From NCBI GenBank assembly GCA_031548645.1, contig JAVBQX010000228.1:1-19888 (forward strand): 19,888 nucleotides of DNA, given 5' to 3'. The notes under the pieces were generated by a model, which was not told where the DNA came from, did not search any database, and saw only the letters and a program-made list of their open reading frames with translations. Positions 1 to 6,690 of this stretch are shown here, piece after piece. The DNA is from WRMR01 sp031548645. Its GTDB lineage: Bacteria > Planctomycetota > Planctomycetia > Pirellulales > Thermoguttaceae. Each line of letters begins with the position of its first letter. The first letter of the stretch is position 1. The position numbers and the translations under genes are program-made.

Positions 1-879
1 ACGGCCGCGCAACTGAAAGCCGGCGTTCTCGGGAAAGTCACGGAGATTCACATTTGGACCGACCGCCCGGTGAAATGGTGGCCGCAGGGAATCGACCGCC
101 CGAAGCAAAGCGATTTTTCGAAAGAGGACATCGAAAAGGGATTGGTCAACGTCGATTGGGACAGTTGGATCGGTCCGGCCCCGATGCGGGAATTCCTGCC
201 GGGAACCTACCACGATTTCAAATGGCGCGGCTGGTGGGATTTCGGCACCGGCGCGCTGGGCGACATTTGCTGCCATTCGCTGAACATGGCCTTCGTGGGG
301 CTGAACCTCCGCAATCCGAGTTCGGTCGTGGCAAAAACGACAGGCCACAATCACGACAGTTTCCCGTCCTGTTCGGAAGTGACGTTTCAATTCCCGAAAT
401 TGGGCGAGCGCGAAGCGCTCAAGTTCGTCTGGTATGACGGCGGCTGGATGCCAAGCGATGAAATGCGCGGCGATTACGGCGTTCCGCTCGACGCGAACAA
501 CGGAATTCTCATCCTCGGCGAAAAAGGCTACTGTCGCGGGCCGCGGATCGTCGGCGTCGAACCGATCAAGGGCATCGAATTCACCAAATCGCCCGAGTCG
601 GAGGGCGGTGAAGACGCGTCGCATTCGCTCGAATGGGGTTTGGCCATCAAAAACAACAAACCGGAATCCTGCTGGTCGAACTTCACCGAAACGTCCGGCC
701 CGTTGACCGAAACGGTTTTGGCCGGCAATCTTGCCGTCTGGAACGCCGACAAGCCGAACGAGGAAGGCGAACTCATCGAATGGGACCCGGTCCACATGAA
801 GATCACCAACAACGTCAAAACGCCGGGCCTCGACGCGCTGATCAAGCCGACCTATCGCAAGGGCTATGATCTCGACTGA
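1..879 (+). CDS. Gfo/Idh/MocA family oxidoreductase, C-terminal part (5' end outside window)
   Basis: The open frame runs from base 1 without a start and ends at TGA 877-879, giving 292 visible residues. The visible part matches the C-terminal alpha/beta domain of Gfo/Idh/MocA dehydrogenases, including the stretch WWDFGTGALGDICCHSLN near residues 77-94, typical of the large planctomycete subfamily. Family members of this type are about 440-460 residues, so the N-terminal Rossmann NAD(P)-binding domain, and any Tat signal, lies upstream of the window. By family these enzymes oxidise or epimerise sugars, inositols or sugar derivatives; the substrate cannot be told here. An internal ATG at base 70 is not the real start because homologous-looking sequence continues upstream of it. 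A secreted beta-helix protein lies downstream on the other strand, which suits carbohydrate use but is only context. Confidence 0.85.
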   Translation, partial: TAAQLKAGVLGKVTEIHIWTDRPVKWWPQGIDRPKQSDFSKEDIEKGLVNVDWDSWIGPAPMREFLPGTYHDFKWRGWWDFGTGALGDICCHSLNMAFVGLNLRNPSSVVAKTTGHNHDSFPSCSEVTFQFPKLGEREALKFVWYDGGWMPSDEMRGDYGVPLDANNGILILGEKGYCRGPRIVGVEPIKGIEFTKSPESEGGEDASHSLEWGLAIKNNKPESCWSNFTETSGPLTETVLAGNLAVWNADKPNEEGELIEWDPVHMKITNNVKTPGLDALIKPTYRKGYDLD

Positions 880-993
880 GAACGCAAGGTGTTTGCTTTC
901 GCAATGCGGCGGTCACGGCGTGGCCGCCCTAATCCTGCGCCGAGCAGACTCGGCGGCCACTTGATCACTCATTCTGCACTCGACACACAGCGT
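880..993. repeat. Intergenic palindromic repeats (two dispersed families)
   Basis: The gap between two convergent genes holds two GC-rich palindromes. One, at 908-928, has arms GGCGGTC and GGCCGCC around CACGGCG; near-copies occur at 4478-4498 and 4604-4624. The other, at 936-959, has the core GCGCCGAG and CTCGGCGGC; a near-copy occurs at 3504-3527. Both copies of the second family are followed within 20 bases by ATTCTGCA. They may fold in RNA from both convergent genes and act as bidirectional 3' structures, but there is no T-tract, so classical terminator function is not shown. Confidence 0.6.
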
Positions 994-2889
994 TCACAAC
1001 GCCCTATAGTCGTAAAACAATGTCTCCACGGCTTCCTGGAACGCTTTTTGCAGCTTTTCCTTGTCCGGTTTCGGCATCACGGTGTTGTTTTTCAATTCGA
1101 CGTTTTCCTCCGGCGTGGAGTTGTAGCGGATCATCGGCATTTCATCGGCTTCGAGCAAAAAGAAATTGTTTTCGACGAAATTGGTTTTTTTCGCCTGGTG
1201 AAACCGCAACGGCGAGCGTTCCGTGTCGGTGATGAGGTTGTAGTCGATCGTAAAATCGGAGGTCCCCTCGTCGAGGAACATGCCGTTGCTCTCGGCGCGA
1301 CCGGCGTTGAGCGGGATGTCGTGTATCCGGTTGAAGGCCAGCCGCGAACCGGGCTGCCGCCCGAGCGTGTAAATAGCGCCGCCGTCGGACAGGATTTGCA
1401 TGTTGTGGTGCAGGTGGCAGCCGAGCACCATGTTTTCGCGGGCCGCCGTCGGCGAATCGTTCCAGGCCCAACCGAGCGAGACGCCCGTGTACGGCGTGTC
1501 GAAAACCTCGCAACGATCGAGTGTGCTGTTTTCGGTCAGGCCGAACCAGACGCCGACCGAACCGTACAGCGTTTGGCCCGTTCGCGTGACGGTCGAAAAG
1601 CTCATGGAGTTGATTTTGGCCGTGTCGCCGTTGCCGTGCGTGCCGATCATCATGCCGTTGGCCCCGAGGTCTTCGAAGAGGCAATGGGCCACCGTATTGG
1701 CCGCGCACGATTTGCGGAGCCACAGGCCGTTTTCGCCCAAATGCCGGAATGTGCAATGATCGAGCGTACAGTTTTTCGCGAAATCGTATTGCACCGCGGC
1801 GTCGGCGGGCGGAGAGGACGGAAAGCCGTCGTGCGTCCCGGAACCGTCGACGTTTTCGAGGGCCGGACTGCTGAACGATGCGGCCTGGATGCCCCAATAG
1901 GTTTTTTGCGGCTTCTCGTTGAAGGCCGTATGCGCAAAATTCAGCCCGACCATGTGCAGATTTTCGACCGGTCGTTCGGCCGTCCCCTCGACGACGAGCA
2001 ACTGCCGCGCAAACGGCGCGATGACGTCGATCGTGTCGGCTCGTTCGCCTTCGCGGAGGCGGTAATACAGCTTGCCCGCCGCGGTGTCGAGGAACCATTC
2101 ACCGGCAGCGTCGAGATATTCGACCGAATTTTCGAGAAAATAACGCGCGTGTGGCTCAAAACCGTCGATGGCCCAAAACGCCAGGCTGCCCCCGATCTTG
2201 ATCGGCACGGTCAGTTGCAGGTTTTCCGTGTCAATCGACTTGACCGGCGTTCGCGTCACGGACCAGTCGTGCAAAAACACCAGCTCGACCCCGTCGAGAT
2301 CGCGCACCGGCGCCAGGCCGTCGTCGGCGTTGAAGAAAAAATTCGTGCGTCGGTCTTCACCGGCCTGTTTGACGTGCAGCCAACCCTCGTTGGGGAATCT
2401 GGCCCGCACGCAACGTCGGTCATTGACGTACAAATCGCGGAACGACCACGCTTTCGCGTCGGGAACGTTGGCCGCGACGAGCCCCGGTTCGATTTCGCGA
2501 AAGTCCGTGATTCGCCGACCGCCGCTGATCACCGCGTCGTGCCCCTCATAAAAGACCTGTTGATAGCCATCGGCGACCGAACCGCCGTCGTCCGGGCCGA
2601 TCCGCAGCGGCTCGGTGAGAAAATATTCCCCGGCGAGAAGATGCACTTCCTTGTTTCCCTTTTCCGCGGTCTGCGTTTCGCGAATCGCTTTTTGCGCCCG
2701 CGCAATGCTGTGGAACGGCTTTTCCTCCGTCCCCGGGTTGGCGTCGTCCCCCCCGGGCGAAACGTAAACGCTCAACACGATTTTGTCAAAACCGACCGGT
2801 TGCGCCGCAACGCCCGTTCGCGGATTATTCGCTACCAAAACGACAACGCCAAAAATCAACAGAAAACCACAAACAGAATGTTTTCGCAT
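994..2889 (-). CDS. Secreted right-handed parallel beta-helix protein
   Basis: This 631-residue protein begins with a signal peptide: positive start MRKH, hydrophobic core about residues 7-20, likely cleavage after Val-Ala-Ala at 27-29. Residues about 41-72 carry the sequence VYVSPGGDDANPGTEEKPF followed by SIARAQKAIRE, the N-terminal cap typical of pectate-lyase-like right-handed beta-helix proteins. The middle and C-terminal parts contain short beta-helix rungs such as NTVAHCLFEDLG and NGMMIGTHGNGD. Members bind or cleave polysaccharides, but many are uncharacterised and no catalytic residues can be assigned here. The ATG is preceded by AAAGGATCACC, an acceptable ribosome site. hisI lies 88 bp upstream on the same strand, but a strong terminator lies between them, so this gene probably has its own promoter. 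Function beyond extracytoplasmic carbohydrate interaction is unknown. Confidence 0.8.
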   Translation of the reverse strand: MRKHSVCGFLLIFGVVVLVANNPRTGVAAQPVGFDKIVLSVYVSPGGDDANPGTEEKPFHSIARAQKAIRETQTAEKGNKEVHLLAGEYFLTEPLRIGPDDGGSVADGYQQVFYEGHDAVISGGRRITDFREIEPGLVAANVPDAKAWSFRDLYVNDRRCVRARFPNEGWLHVKQAGEDRRTNFFFNADDGLAPVRDLDGVELVFLHDWSVTRTPVKSIDTENLQLTVPIKIGGSLAFWAIDGFEPHARYFLENSVEYLDAAGEWFLDTAAGKLYYRLREGERADTIDVIAPFARQLLVVEGTAERPVENLHMVGLNFAHTAFNEKPQKTYWGIQAASFSSPALENVDGSGTHDGFPSSPPADAAVQYDFAKNCTLDHCTFRHLGENGLWLRKSCAANTVAHCLFEDLGANGMMIGTHGNGDTAKINSMSFSTVTRTGQTLYGSVGVWFGLTENSTLDRCEVFDTPYTGVSLGWAWNDSPTAARENMVLGCHLHHNMQILSDGGAIYTLGRQPGSRLAFNRIHDIPLNAGRAESNGMFLDEGTSDFTIDYNLITDTERSPLRFHQAKKTNFVENNFFLLEADEMPMIRYNSTPEENVELKNNTVMPKPDKEKLQKAFQEAVETLFYDYRAL

Positions 2890-2934
2890 GATGGTGATCC
2901 TTTCGCAGAATATTTTTTCAAGTCCGTGTCACGT

Positions 2935-2967
2935 CAAACAAAAAAAGCGACGTTTGAGACGTCGCTT
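2935..2967 (-). terminator. Rho-independent terminator of hisI
   Basis: Read on the minus strand, an 8-bp perfect stem (AAGCGACG / CGTCGCTT, arms 2960-2967 and 2945-2952) with a 7-base loop is followed by a T-rich tract (complement of 2935-2946). It begins 10 bases after the hisI stop codon, where an intrinsic terminator is expected, and it separates hisI from the beta-helix gene downstream. Confidence 0.85.
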
Positions 2968-2977
2968 GAATGGCCGG

Positions 2978-3388
2978 TTATTTTTTATAAACTTCCTTCG
3001 GATCGAAAACACGTTCGCCGATGACCTTGACGCCTTCCGGCGTGATTTGCCGGAAAAAGCAGCTTTTGAAGCCCTCATGGCAGGCTGCGCCGCCGATCTG
3101 TTCGACCCGGATGAGCAGCGTGTCCAGATCGCAATCGATAAAAATCGCCTTGACCCGTTGCACGTTGCCGCTTTCCTCACCTTTGCGCCAGAGTTTGTTG
3201 CGGCTTCGGCTGTAATAAACGGCGCGACCGGTTTTCAGCGTCTCATCGTAGGCTTCCTCGTTCATGTAGGCCATCATCAGCACATCGCCCGTTGCGTCGT
3301 CCTGGGCGATGACCGGCAGCAAACCGTCGCATTTTTTAAAATCCGGCCGCAAATCACCGCCGCATCCGCAAGGGCAATCGCTTGTCAT
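2978..3388 (-). CDS. hisI: Phosphoribosyl-AMP cyclohydrolase
   Basis: The 136-residue product matches HisI, which opens the purine ring of phosphoribosyl-AMP in the third step of histidine synthesis, in the cytoplasm. Visible family motifs are MMAYMNEEAYDETL (38-51), YYSRSRNKLWRKGEESGNVQ (58-77), the metal site DCDLD (85-89; Asp85, Cys86, Asp87, Asp89), and GAACHEGFKSCFFR with the other zinc ligands Cys103 and Cys110. It is a stand-alone HisI, not a HisIE fusion. An unusual feature is a short N-terminal extension with four extra cysteines (5, 7, 9 and 20). The ATG is preceded by AAGGAG with normal spacing. A near-consensus promoter lies at 3435-3462 and a terminator follows the stop, so it appears to be transcribed alone. 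No other his genes are in the window. Confidence 0.95.
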   Translation of the reverse strand: MTSDCPCGCGGDLRPDFKKCDGLLPVIAQDDATGDVLMMAYMNEEAYDETLKTGRAVYYSRSRNKLWRKGEESGNVQRVKAIFIDCDLDTLLIRVEQIGGAACHEGFKSCFFRQITPEGVKVIGERVFDPKEVYKK

Positions 3389-3434
3389 TTTACGCTCCTT
3401 TTATCAGAAATTTCACTGGTGCTGAAAACACCCC

Positions 3435-3462
3435 ATTATACCAAATGCCGCGAGTTCGTCAA
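3435..3462 (-). promoter_or_regulatory. Sigma70-type promoter of hisI
   Basis: On the minus strand, TTGACG (3457-3462, five of six consensus bases) is followed after 16 bp by TATAAT (3435-3440, perfect), then GGGG. The -10 lies about 46 bases upstream of the hisI ATG, with an AGGAG ribosome site between them. Confidence 0.75.
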
Positions 3463-3503
3463 ACATGACGATTCCGTCGGGTGCCGATTGAGTGCCGTTT
3501 TTT

Positions 3504-3527
3504 TGCGCCGAACAAGTTCGGCGGCTA
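3504..3527. repeat. Dispersed palindrome, second copy of the 936-959 family
   Basis: The core is GCGCCGAAC / GTTCGGCGGC, a near-perfect hairpin. It matches 936-959 with compensating changes in the arms (GAAC/GTTC here against GAGC/ACTC there), and both copies are followed by ATTCTGCA. It lies between hisI and the 3' end of the trmH-type gene. Confidence 0.6.
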
Positions 3528-3552
3528 AGAATTCTGCATTTTTCTGTCCCTC

Positions 3553-3580
3553 GCTTACGCTTCGGGCTCTGGTTGCGGCG
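3553..3580. repeat. Dispersed 28-bp repeat, copy 1 (forms the 3' end of the trmH-type CDS)
   Basis: This copy matches 4580-4607 at 27 of 28 positions (T versus G at one site). A weaker relative is at 19549-19570. The reverse strand reads in one frame as ARSVSEG, a spurious peptide I recall as common in planctomycete genomes. This copy encodes the last nine codons and stop of the methyltransferase gene. Confidence 0.7.
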
Positions 3581-4430
3581 TGTCCGTACCCAGGGATTTG
3601 GCTGCGGAACGTTGTCGTCGGGCTTCGTAAAAGAGAATGGCCGCCGCGTTGGAGATATTGAGGCTGTCGGCCAGTCCGAGCATCGGGATTTTGACCGCGC
3701 GAACGTCGGGGGCGTTCCATTTTTCGGTCAAGCCGGCCGATTCGCAGCCCATGACGATGGCCGTCGGCCGGGTGAAATCGATCGTGTCGTGCGGAACGGC
3801 GCCGTCGCATTTCGCGGCCACGATTTGCAGTTTTTGCGCACGAAGCCATCGCAGCGTCTCGTCGTTCGAAGTCACCGCCGACTGCATCGGGAAGACCGTC
3901 CCGAGGCTCGCACGCACCGTGCCGGGATTGAACAGGTCCGTTTCCGGCTGGGCCACGATGACCGCGTCGAGTCCGGCGCCGTCGGCGCTACGAAAGACCG
4001 CCCCGATGTTGCCCGGCTTCTCGATGCCTTCCAGCACGCAGATGAGTGGGTTGTCCGGCAGCGTCACATCGGCCAGTTCGCGGATCGGCGATTCGGCCAC
4101 GGCGATGACGCCTTCGTTGCGTTCGCCGAAGGTCATTTTGAGGAAGATGTCGTGCGTGACTTCCCAGACGCAACCTTGCCGGTCGAGTTCCTTGAGCAGT
4201 TCGCGGAGGCGGTTTTTTTCGAGATTCGTGTGGTTCGTTTTTTGCGAAAAGTAGTCTTTTTCAATGTAAACCCGGACGATTTCGATCTTCGAAACGATGG
4301 CCCGCGAAATTTCCCGTACGCCGTCGATGAGGAAATGCTCTTTCCGGCGGCGGTGCTTGCCTGTGCGCAGACGCACCGCCTCCTTGACCTGCGGATTGGA
4401 AAAACTCGTGATCAAAACCCGTTCCGACAT
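3555..4430 (-). CDS. TrmH/SpoU-family RNA 2'-O-ribose methyltransferase
   Basis: This 291-residue SPOUT-class methyltransferase transfers a methyl group from S-adenosylmethionine to a ribose 2'-OH, most likely in 23S rRNA. The N-terminal part (about 5-110) resembles the SpoU substrate-binding domain. All three SpoU motifs are visible: motif 1 EKPGNIGAVFRSAD (137-150, Asn141 and Arg147), motif 2 IVMGCESAGLT (225-235, Glu230) and motif 3 IPMLGLADSLNISNAAAIL (248-266), which builds the trefoil knot. The exact target nucleotide cannot be assigned (RlmB-, TsnR- or other-like). The start ATG has AGGAA upstream. The C-terminal tail after about residue 275 is not conserved in the family, and its final PQPEPEA is encoded by a dispersed repeat. 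No other gene appears to share its transcript with certainty. Confidence 0.9.
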   Translation of the reverse strand: MSERVLITSFSNPQVKEAVRLRTGKHRRRKEHFLIDGVREISRAIVSKIEIVRVYIEKDYFSQKTNHTNLEKNRLRELLKELDRQGCVWEVTHDIFLKMTFGERNEGVIAVAESPIRELADVTLPDNPLICVLEGIEKPGNIGAVFRSADGAGLDAVIVAQPETDLFNPGTVRASLGTVFPMQSAVTSNDETLRWLRAQKLQIVAAKCDGAVPHDTIDFTRPTAIVMGCESAGLTEKWNAPDVRAVKIPMLGLADSLNISNAAAILFYEARRQRSAAKSLGTDTPQPEPEA

Positions 4431-4467
4431 GGCTGAAAGTTTCCTGGGAAGTCGTGAACTTCTCTGG

Positions 4468-4634
4468 CTAAGGTAGGGCGGTCTCGCCGAGACCGCCGCC
4501 GGGTTGCCAATCGATTCCTCCGTGCCTGTTCCGCTACGACCGCTCCATCACTGTCGCGGCTCCGATTTTTTTGCCCCTTGCTTACGCTGCGGGCTCTGGT
4601 TGCGGCGGTCACGCCGTGACCGCCCTACCTTTAC
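4468..4634. mobile_element. MITE-like element with imperfect terminal inverted repeats
   Basis: The ends 4468-4498 and 4604-4634 are inverted copies of each other over about 30 bp with few mismatches; the 13-bp part GGTAGGGCGGTC plus flanking A is exact (4471-4483 against 4618-4630). Each end is itself a palindrome (GGCGGTC...GACCGCC). The interior, about 105 bp, carries another dispersed repeat (4580-4607). There is no coding capacity. It fills the gap between the methyltransferase start and the lipoprotein stop and ends at that stop codon. It is non-autonomous if mobile; no target duplication was established. Confidence 0.5.
4580..4607. repeat. Dispersed 28-bp repeat, copy 2
   Basis: This is the second copy of the 3553-3580 repeat (27 of 28 identical, with similarity extending left into a T-rich and CCC-containing stretch). 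Here it lies inside the MITE-like element, whose right terminal palindrome begins at its last four bases. Confidence 0.7.
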
Positions 4635-5140
4635 TAACGGTATCGCTGCGGCGACCATTGCGGGGCGTTGGGCGGAACGTCGACGTATTGCGTTGCACGG
4701 GCCTGCGTGTCGGGCACTGTCGCCGGTTGCGGCGGGGCGATGGCCGGTTGACCCGGTTGGCGCATGAATTTGTTCGGCATTTGGTTCGTCGGCGCCGGCA
4801 GGTTCGGGTCGTTCGCTTCAAACGACGGCGCCGCCCCCGCGCCGTTGCCCGAGTCGTAGGTCGAACGCAACGGCGGCAAACGACCTCCGGAAACTCCGCC
4901 CCCGCTCGTCGCGCCGCTCCCGTTTTGCGAAGACTGCTCCAACTGCCGCCGCAGGGCGTCGTTTTCCTGCCGCGCGAGCATCAGCTCGTACTGCGTGATG
5001 TTCAACGCCTGGTCGAGTTGCAGGTTTTCCTGGATCAGCAACGACTTGTCCGCGCTTTGCTGAAAACGATTCGCGCAGCCGGGCGCGAAACAGGCCAGGG
5101 CGACCAATGCCATCAGAGTCGAAATCCGTTTCGTGCTCAT
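4634..5140 (-). CDS. Lipoprotein with short coiled coil and proline-rich tail
   Basis: The 168-residue product starts MSTKR, then a hydrophobic stretch and a lipobox Ala-Pro-Gly-Cys at 19-22, so it should be lipid-modified on Cys22 and membrane-anchored outside the cytoplasm. Residues about 30-70 (QENLQLDQALNITQYELML and the following RQENDALRRQLEQ) have heptad-like leucine spacing, suggesting a short coiled coil. The rest is low-complexity, rich in Gly, Ser, Pro, Gln and Asn. I recognise no enzymatic domain. It follows the two clpP genes on the same strand, 117 bp downstream of the nearer one, but repeat arrays lie between them and co-transcription is uncertain. The function is unknown; an envelope scaffold is one guess. 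Confidence 0.75.
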   Translation of the reverse strand: MSTKRISTLMALVALACFAPGCANRFQQSADKSLLIQENLQLDQALNITQYELMLARQENDALRRQLEQSSQNGSGATSGGGVSGGRLPPLRSTYDSGNGAGAAPSFEANDPNLPAPTNQMPNKFMRQPGQPAIAPPQPATVPDTQARATQYVDVPPNAPQWSPQRYR

Positions 5141-5160
5141 GGGGGGGGCAGGGGTTAGTG

Positions 5161-5208
5161 AACAGGGATTAGGGGTTAGGGAACAGGGATTAGGGGTTAG
5201 GGAACAGG
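5161..5208. repeat. 21-bp G-rich tandem repeat (G-quadruplex-capable)
   Basis: Two full 21-bp copies (5161-5181 and 5182-5202) of the unit AACAGGGATTAGGGGTTAGGG's first 20 bases plus a final G are followed by a partial third copy. Six runs of three or four G at 5165-5202 are separated by 3-4 bases, which fits a canonical G-quadruplex motif on the plus strand. An inverted copy of the same words lies at 5238-5266, overlapping the clpP stop codon. The array ends about 20 bp upstream of the lipoprotein start. Confidence 0.75.
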
Positions 5209-5257
5209 AGCGTGGAGTTGGGATCGAAGCAAATTTCTAACCCCTCGCCGCTCGTCC

Positions 5258-5860
5258 CTAATCCCTCTTTCCCGCTACCGGCACCGATTCGATCACGCGG
5301 TCGATCAGCCGGTAATCGCGGGCTTCTTCGGCGGACATGAAACAGTCGCGGTCGGTGTCCCGTTCGATCGTGGCGAGGTCCTGCCCGGTGTGCCGGATCA
5401 GGATTTGGTTCATTTTTTCCTTGGTTTTGCTGAATTCCTTCGCGTGGATCAGGATTTCCTCGGCCGTGCCTTCCATGCCGGCCAAAGGCTGGTGAATCAT
5501 GATGCGCGCGTTGGGCAGCGCGAAGCGTTTCCCCGCAGCGCCGGCGGTCAGCAGGACGGCGCCCATCGAGGCGCACTGGCCGATGCAATAGGTGGCCACG
5601 TCGCAGCCGATGTACTGCATCGTGTCGTAAATCGCCATACCGGCCGTGACGCTCCCGCCGGGCGAGTTGATATAAAGGTGGACATCCGCCTGTGCGTCGT
5701 CCGAATGCAGGAACAGGAGCTGGGCCACGATCGCGTTGGCCACGTCGTCGTTGATGGCACTGCCCAGGAAAATGATCCGGTCCTTCAGCAGCCGGCTGTA
5801 AATGTCCATCGCCCGCTCTTCGCGGCCGCTTTTTTCTATGACATAAGGAATCAAAGGCAT
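5258..5860 (-). CDS. clpP: ATP-dependent Clp protease proteolytic subunit (paralogue A)
   Basis: The 200-residue serine peptidase has the normal ClpP length. The catalytic triad is intact: Ser98 in GQCASMGAVLL, His123 in ARIMIHQPLAG and Asp172 in ERDTDRDCF. The oxyanion/strand motif YINSPGGSVTAG (63-74) and the hydrophobic start MPLIPYVIE are also typical. ClpP forms tetradecameric chambers that degrade proteins unfolded by ClpX or ClpA/C ATPases in the cytoplasm. A second clpP lies 119 bp upstream on the same strand, so a mixed ClpP1P2 barrel is possible, as known for other bacteria with two adjacent clpP genes. The ATG has a good ribosome site (GAAGGAAG). The stop codon is embedded in a GGATTAGGG repeat. 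No Clp ATPase or trigger factor gene is in the window. Confidence 0.95.
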   Translation of the reverse strand: MPLIPYVIEKSGREERAMDIYSRLLKDRIIFLGSAINDDVANAIVAQLLFLHSDDAQADVHLYINSPGGSVTAGMAIYDTMQYIGCDVATYCIGQCASMGAVLLTAGAAGKRFALPNARIMIHQPLAGMEGTAEEILIHAKEFSKTKEKMNQILIRHTGQDLATIERDTDRDCFMSAEEARDYRLIDRVIESVPVAGKRD

Positions 5861-5876
5861 TTCGCTTCCTTCTTAT

Positions 5877-5973
5877 GGGATTTGGGAGTTAGGATATTGG
5901 AGTTGGGGGAGTTTGGGTTTTGGAGTTGGGGAATGAAATGGAAACTAAATCCCAAATCCTAATTCCCAATCCC
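5877..5973. repeat. Inverted repeat with G-rich core between the two clpP genes
   Basis: Arms 5877-5895 and 5956-5973 are complementary at about 17 of 19 positions. Between them the plus strand holds GGAGTTGGGG-type words and several runs of three to five G, so it may fold into a large hairpin or a G-quadruplex. The wording resembles the 5161-5266 repeats (GGGATT, GGAGTTGGG). It occupies most of the 119-bp spacer. Confidence 0.6.
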
Positions 5974-5979
5974 TAAACA

Positions 5980-6612
5980 TCATTCGTCGGACGGGGCGGC
6001 CTGTTTTTGCAGAATGTCGTCGACCACGCCGTAGGCCTTGGCCTCTTCGGCGTCGAGATAATAGTCGCGGTCGGTGTCTTTGGCGATCTGCTCGGAATTT
6101 TTGCCCGTGTGCGAGGCCAAAATGTCGTTGAGCATCGCACGGTCCTTCAAAATCTGCTGGGCCTGAATTTCAATGTCGGAAATCTGGCCGCCGACCCCGC
6201 CCCACGGCTGGTGGATCATGATTTTCGAGTGGGCCAGGGCATAACGTTTGCCCTTGGCACCGCCGGCGAGCAAAATTGCGCCGCCGCTTGCGGCCAAACC
6301 GACACAATACGTTGCCACCTGGCAGCTTAGGATTTGCATCGTGTCGTAAATCGCCAGTGTCGCCGTGACGCTTCCGCCGGGTGAATTGATGTAAAAATGA
6401 ATATCCTTGCGTCGGTTTTCACTCTGCAAATAGAGCAGTTTCATGACCAGTTCGTTTGCGTTGCCGGTTTCAATCGGACCTTGCAGAAAAATGATGCGAT
6501 TTTCCAACAGGAGGTCGCCCAAGGTCATGGAACGTTGCCGTTGGTAGTCGCGGTAGTCGATTCGCGGGTCGATCATCGGCGGTCGTGAAATTTCGTGCGG
6601 ATACATGTTCAA
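5980..6612 (-). CDS. clpP: ATP-dependent Clp protease proteolytic subunit (paralogue B)
   Basis: This 210-residue paralogue also has a complete triad: Ser109 in GLAASGGAILL, His134 in SKIMIHQPWGG and Asp183 in KDTDRDYYL. It differs from paralogue A by a longer N-terminus (PHEISRPPMIDPRIDYRDYQ) and by Gly where most ClpPs have Met after the active Ser. Such differences between neighbours suggest subunit specialisation. The start is uncertain: TTG at 6612 has AGGA six bases upstream, while ATG at 6606 has the more usual codon but wide spacing. A -10 TATAAT lies upstream at 6691-6696. It is the first gene of the minus-strand clpP pair, with paralogue A following after 119 bp. Confidence 0.93.
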   Translation of the reverse strand: MNMYPHEISRPPMIDPRIDYRDYQRQRSMTLGDLLLENRIIFLQGPIETGNANELVMKLLYLQSENRRKDIHFYINSPGGSVTATLAIYDTMQILSCQVATYCVGLAASGGAILLAGGAKGKRYALAHSKIMIHQPWGGVGGQISDIEIQAQQILKDRAMLNDILASHTGKNSEQIAKDTDRDYYLDAEEAKAYGVVDDILQKQAAPSDE

Positions 6613-6690
6613 TTATTGTCCTGAAATATAGTTCAACAAACTGGTAATGATTTTTATTTTTGTCCGGCAATACGGCCCGGTTCTTGTGGC

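Noticed and set aside
889..3024. 711-codon plus-strand open frame
   Set aside because: It is antisense to the beta-helix gene, rich in Arg, His, Val and Phe as expected from reverse GC-rich codons, and shows no family motifs.
3436..3849. 137-codon minus-strand frame containing ARSVSEGQ
   Set aside because: It overlaps the methyltransferase in another frame, and its recognisable part is the translated dispersed repeat.
4412..4612. 66-codon minus-strand frame containing ARSVSKGQ
   Set aside because: It consists of the MITE-like element and repeat, with no independent coding signal.
5161..5208. True telomere or replicon end
   Set aside because: It contains TTAGGG words but is a short internal array between two bacterial genes with normal sequence on both sides.
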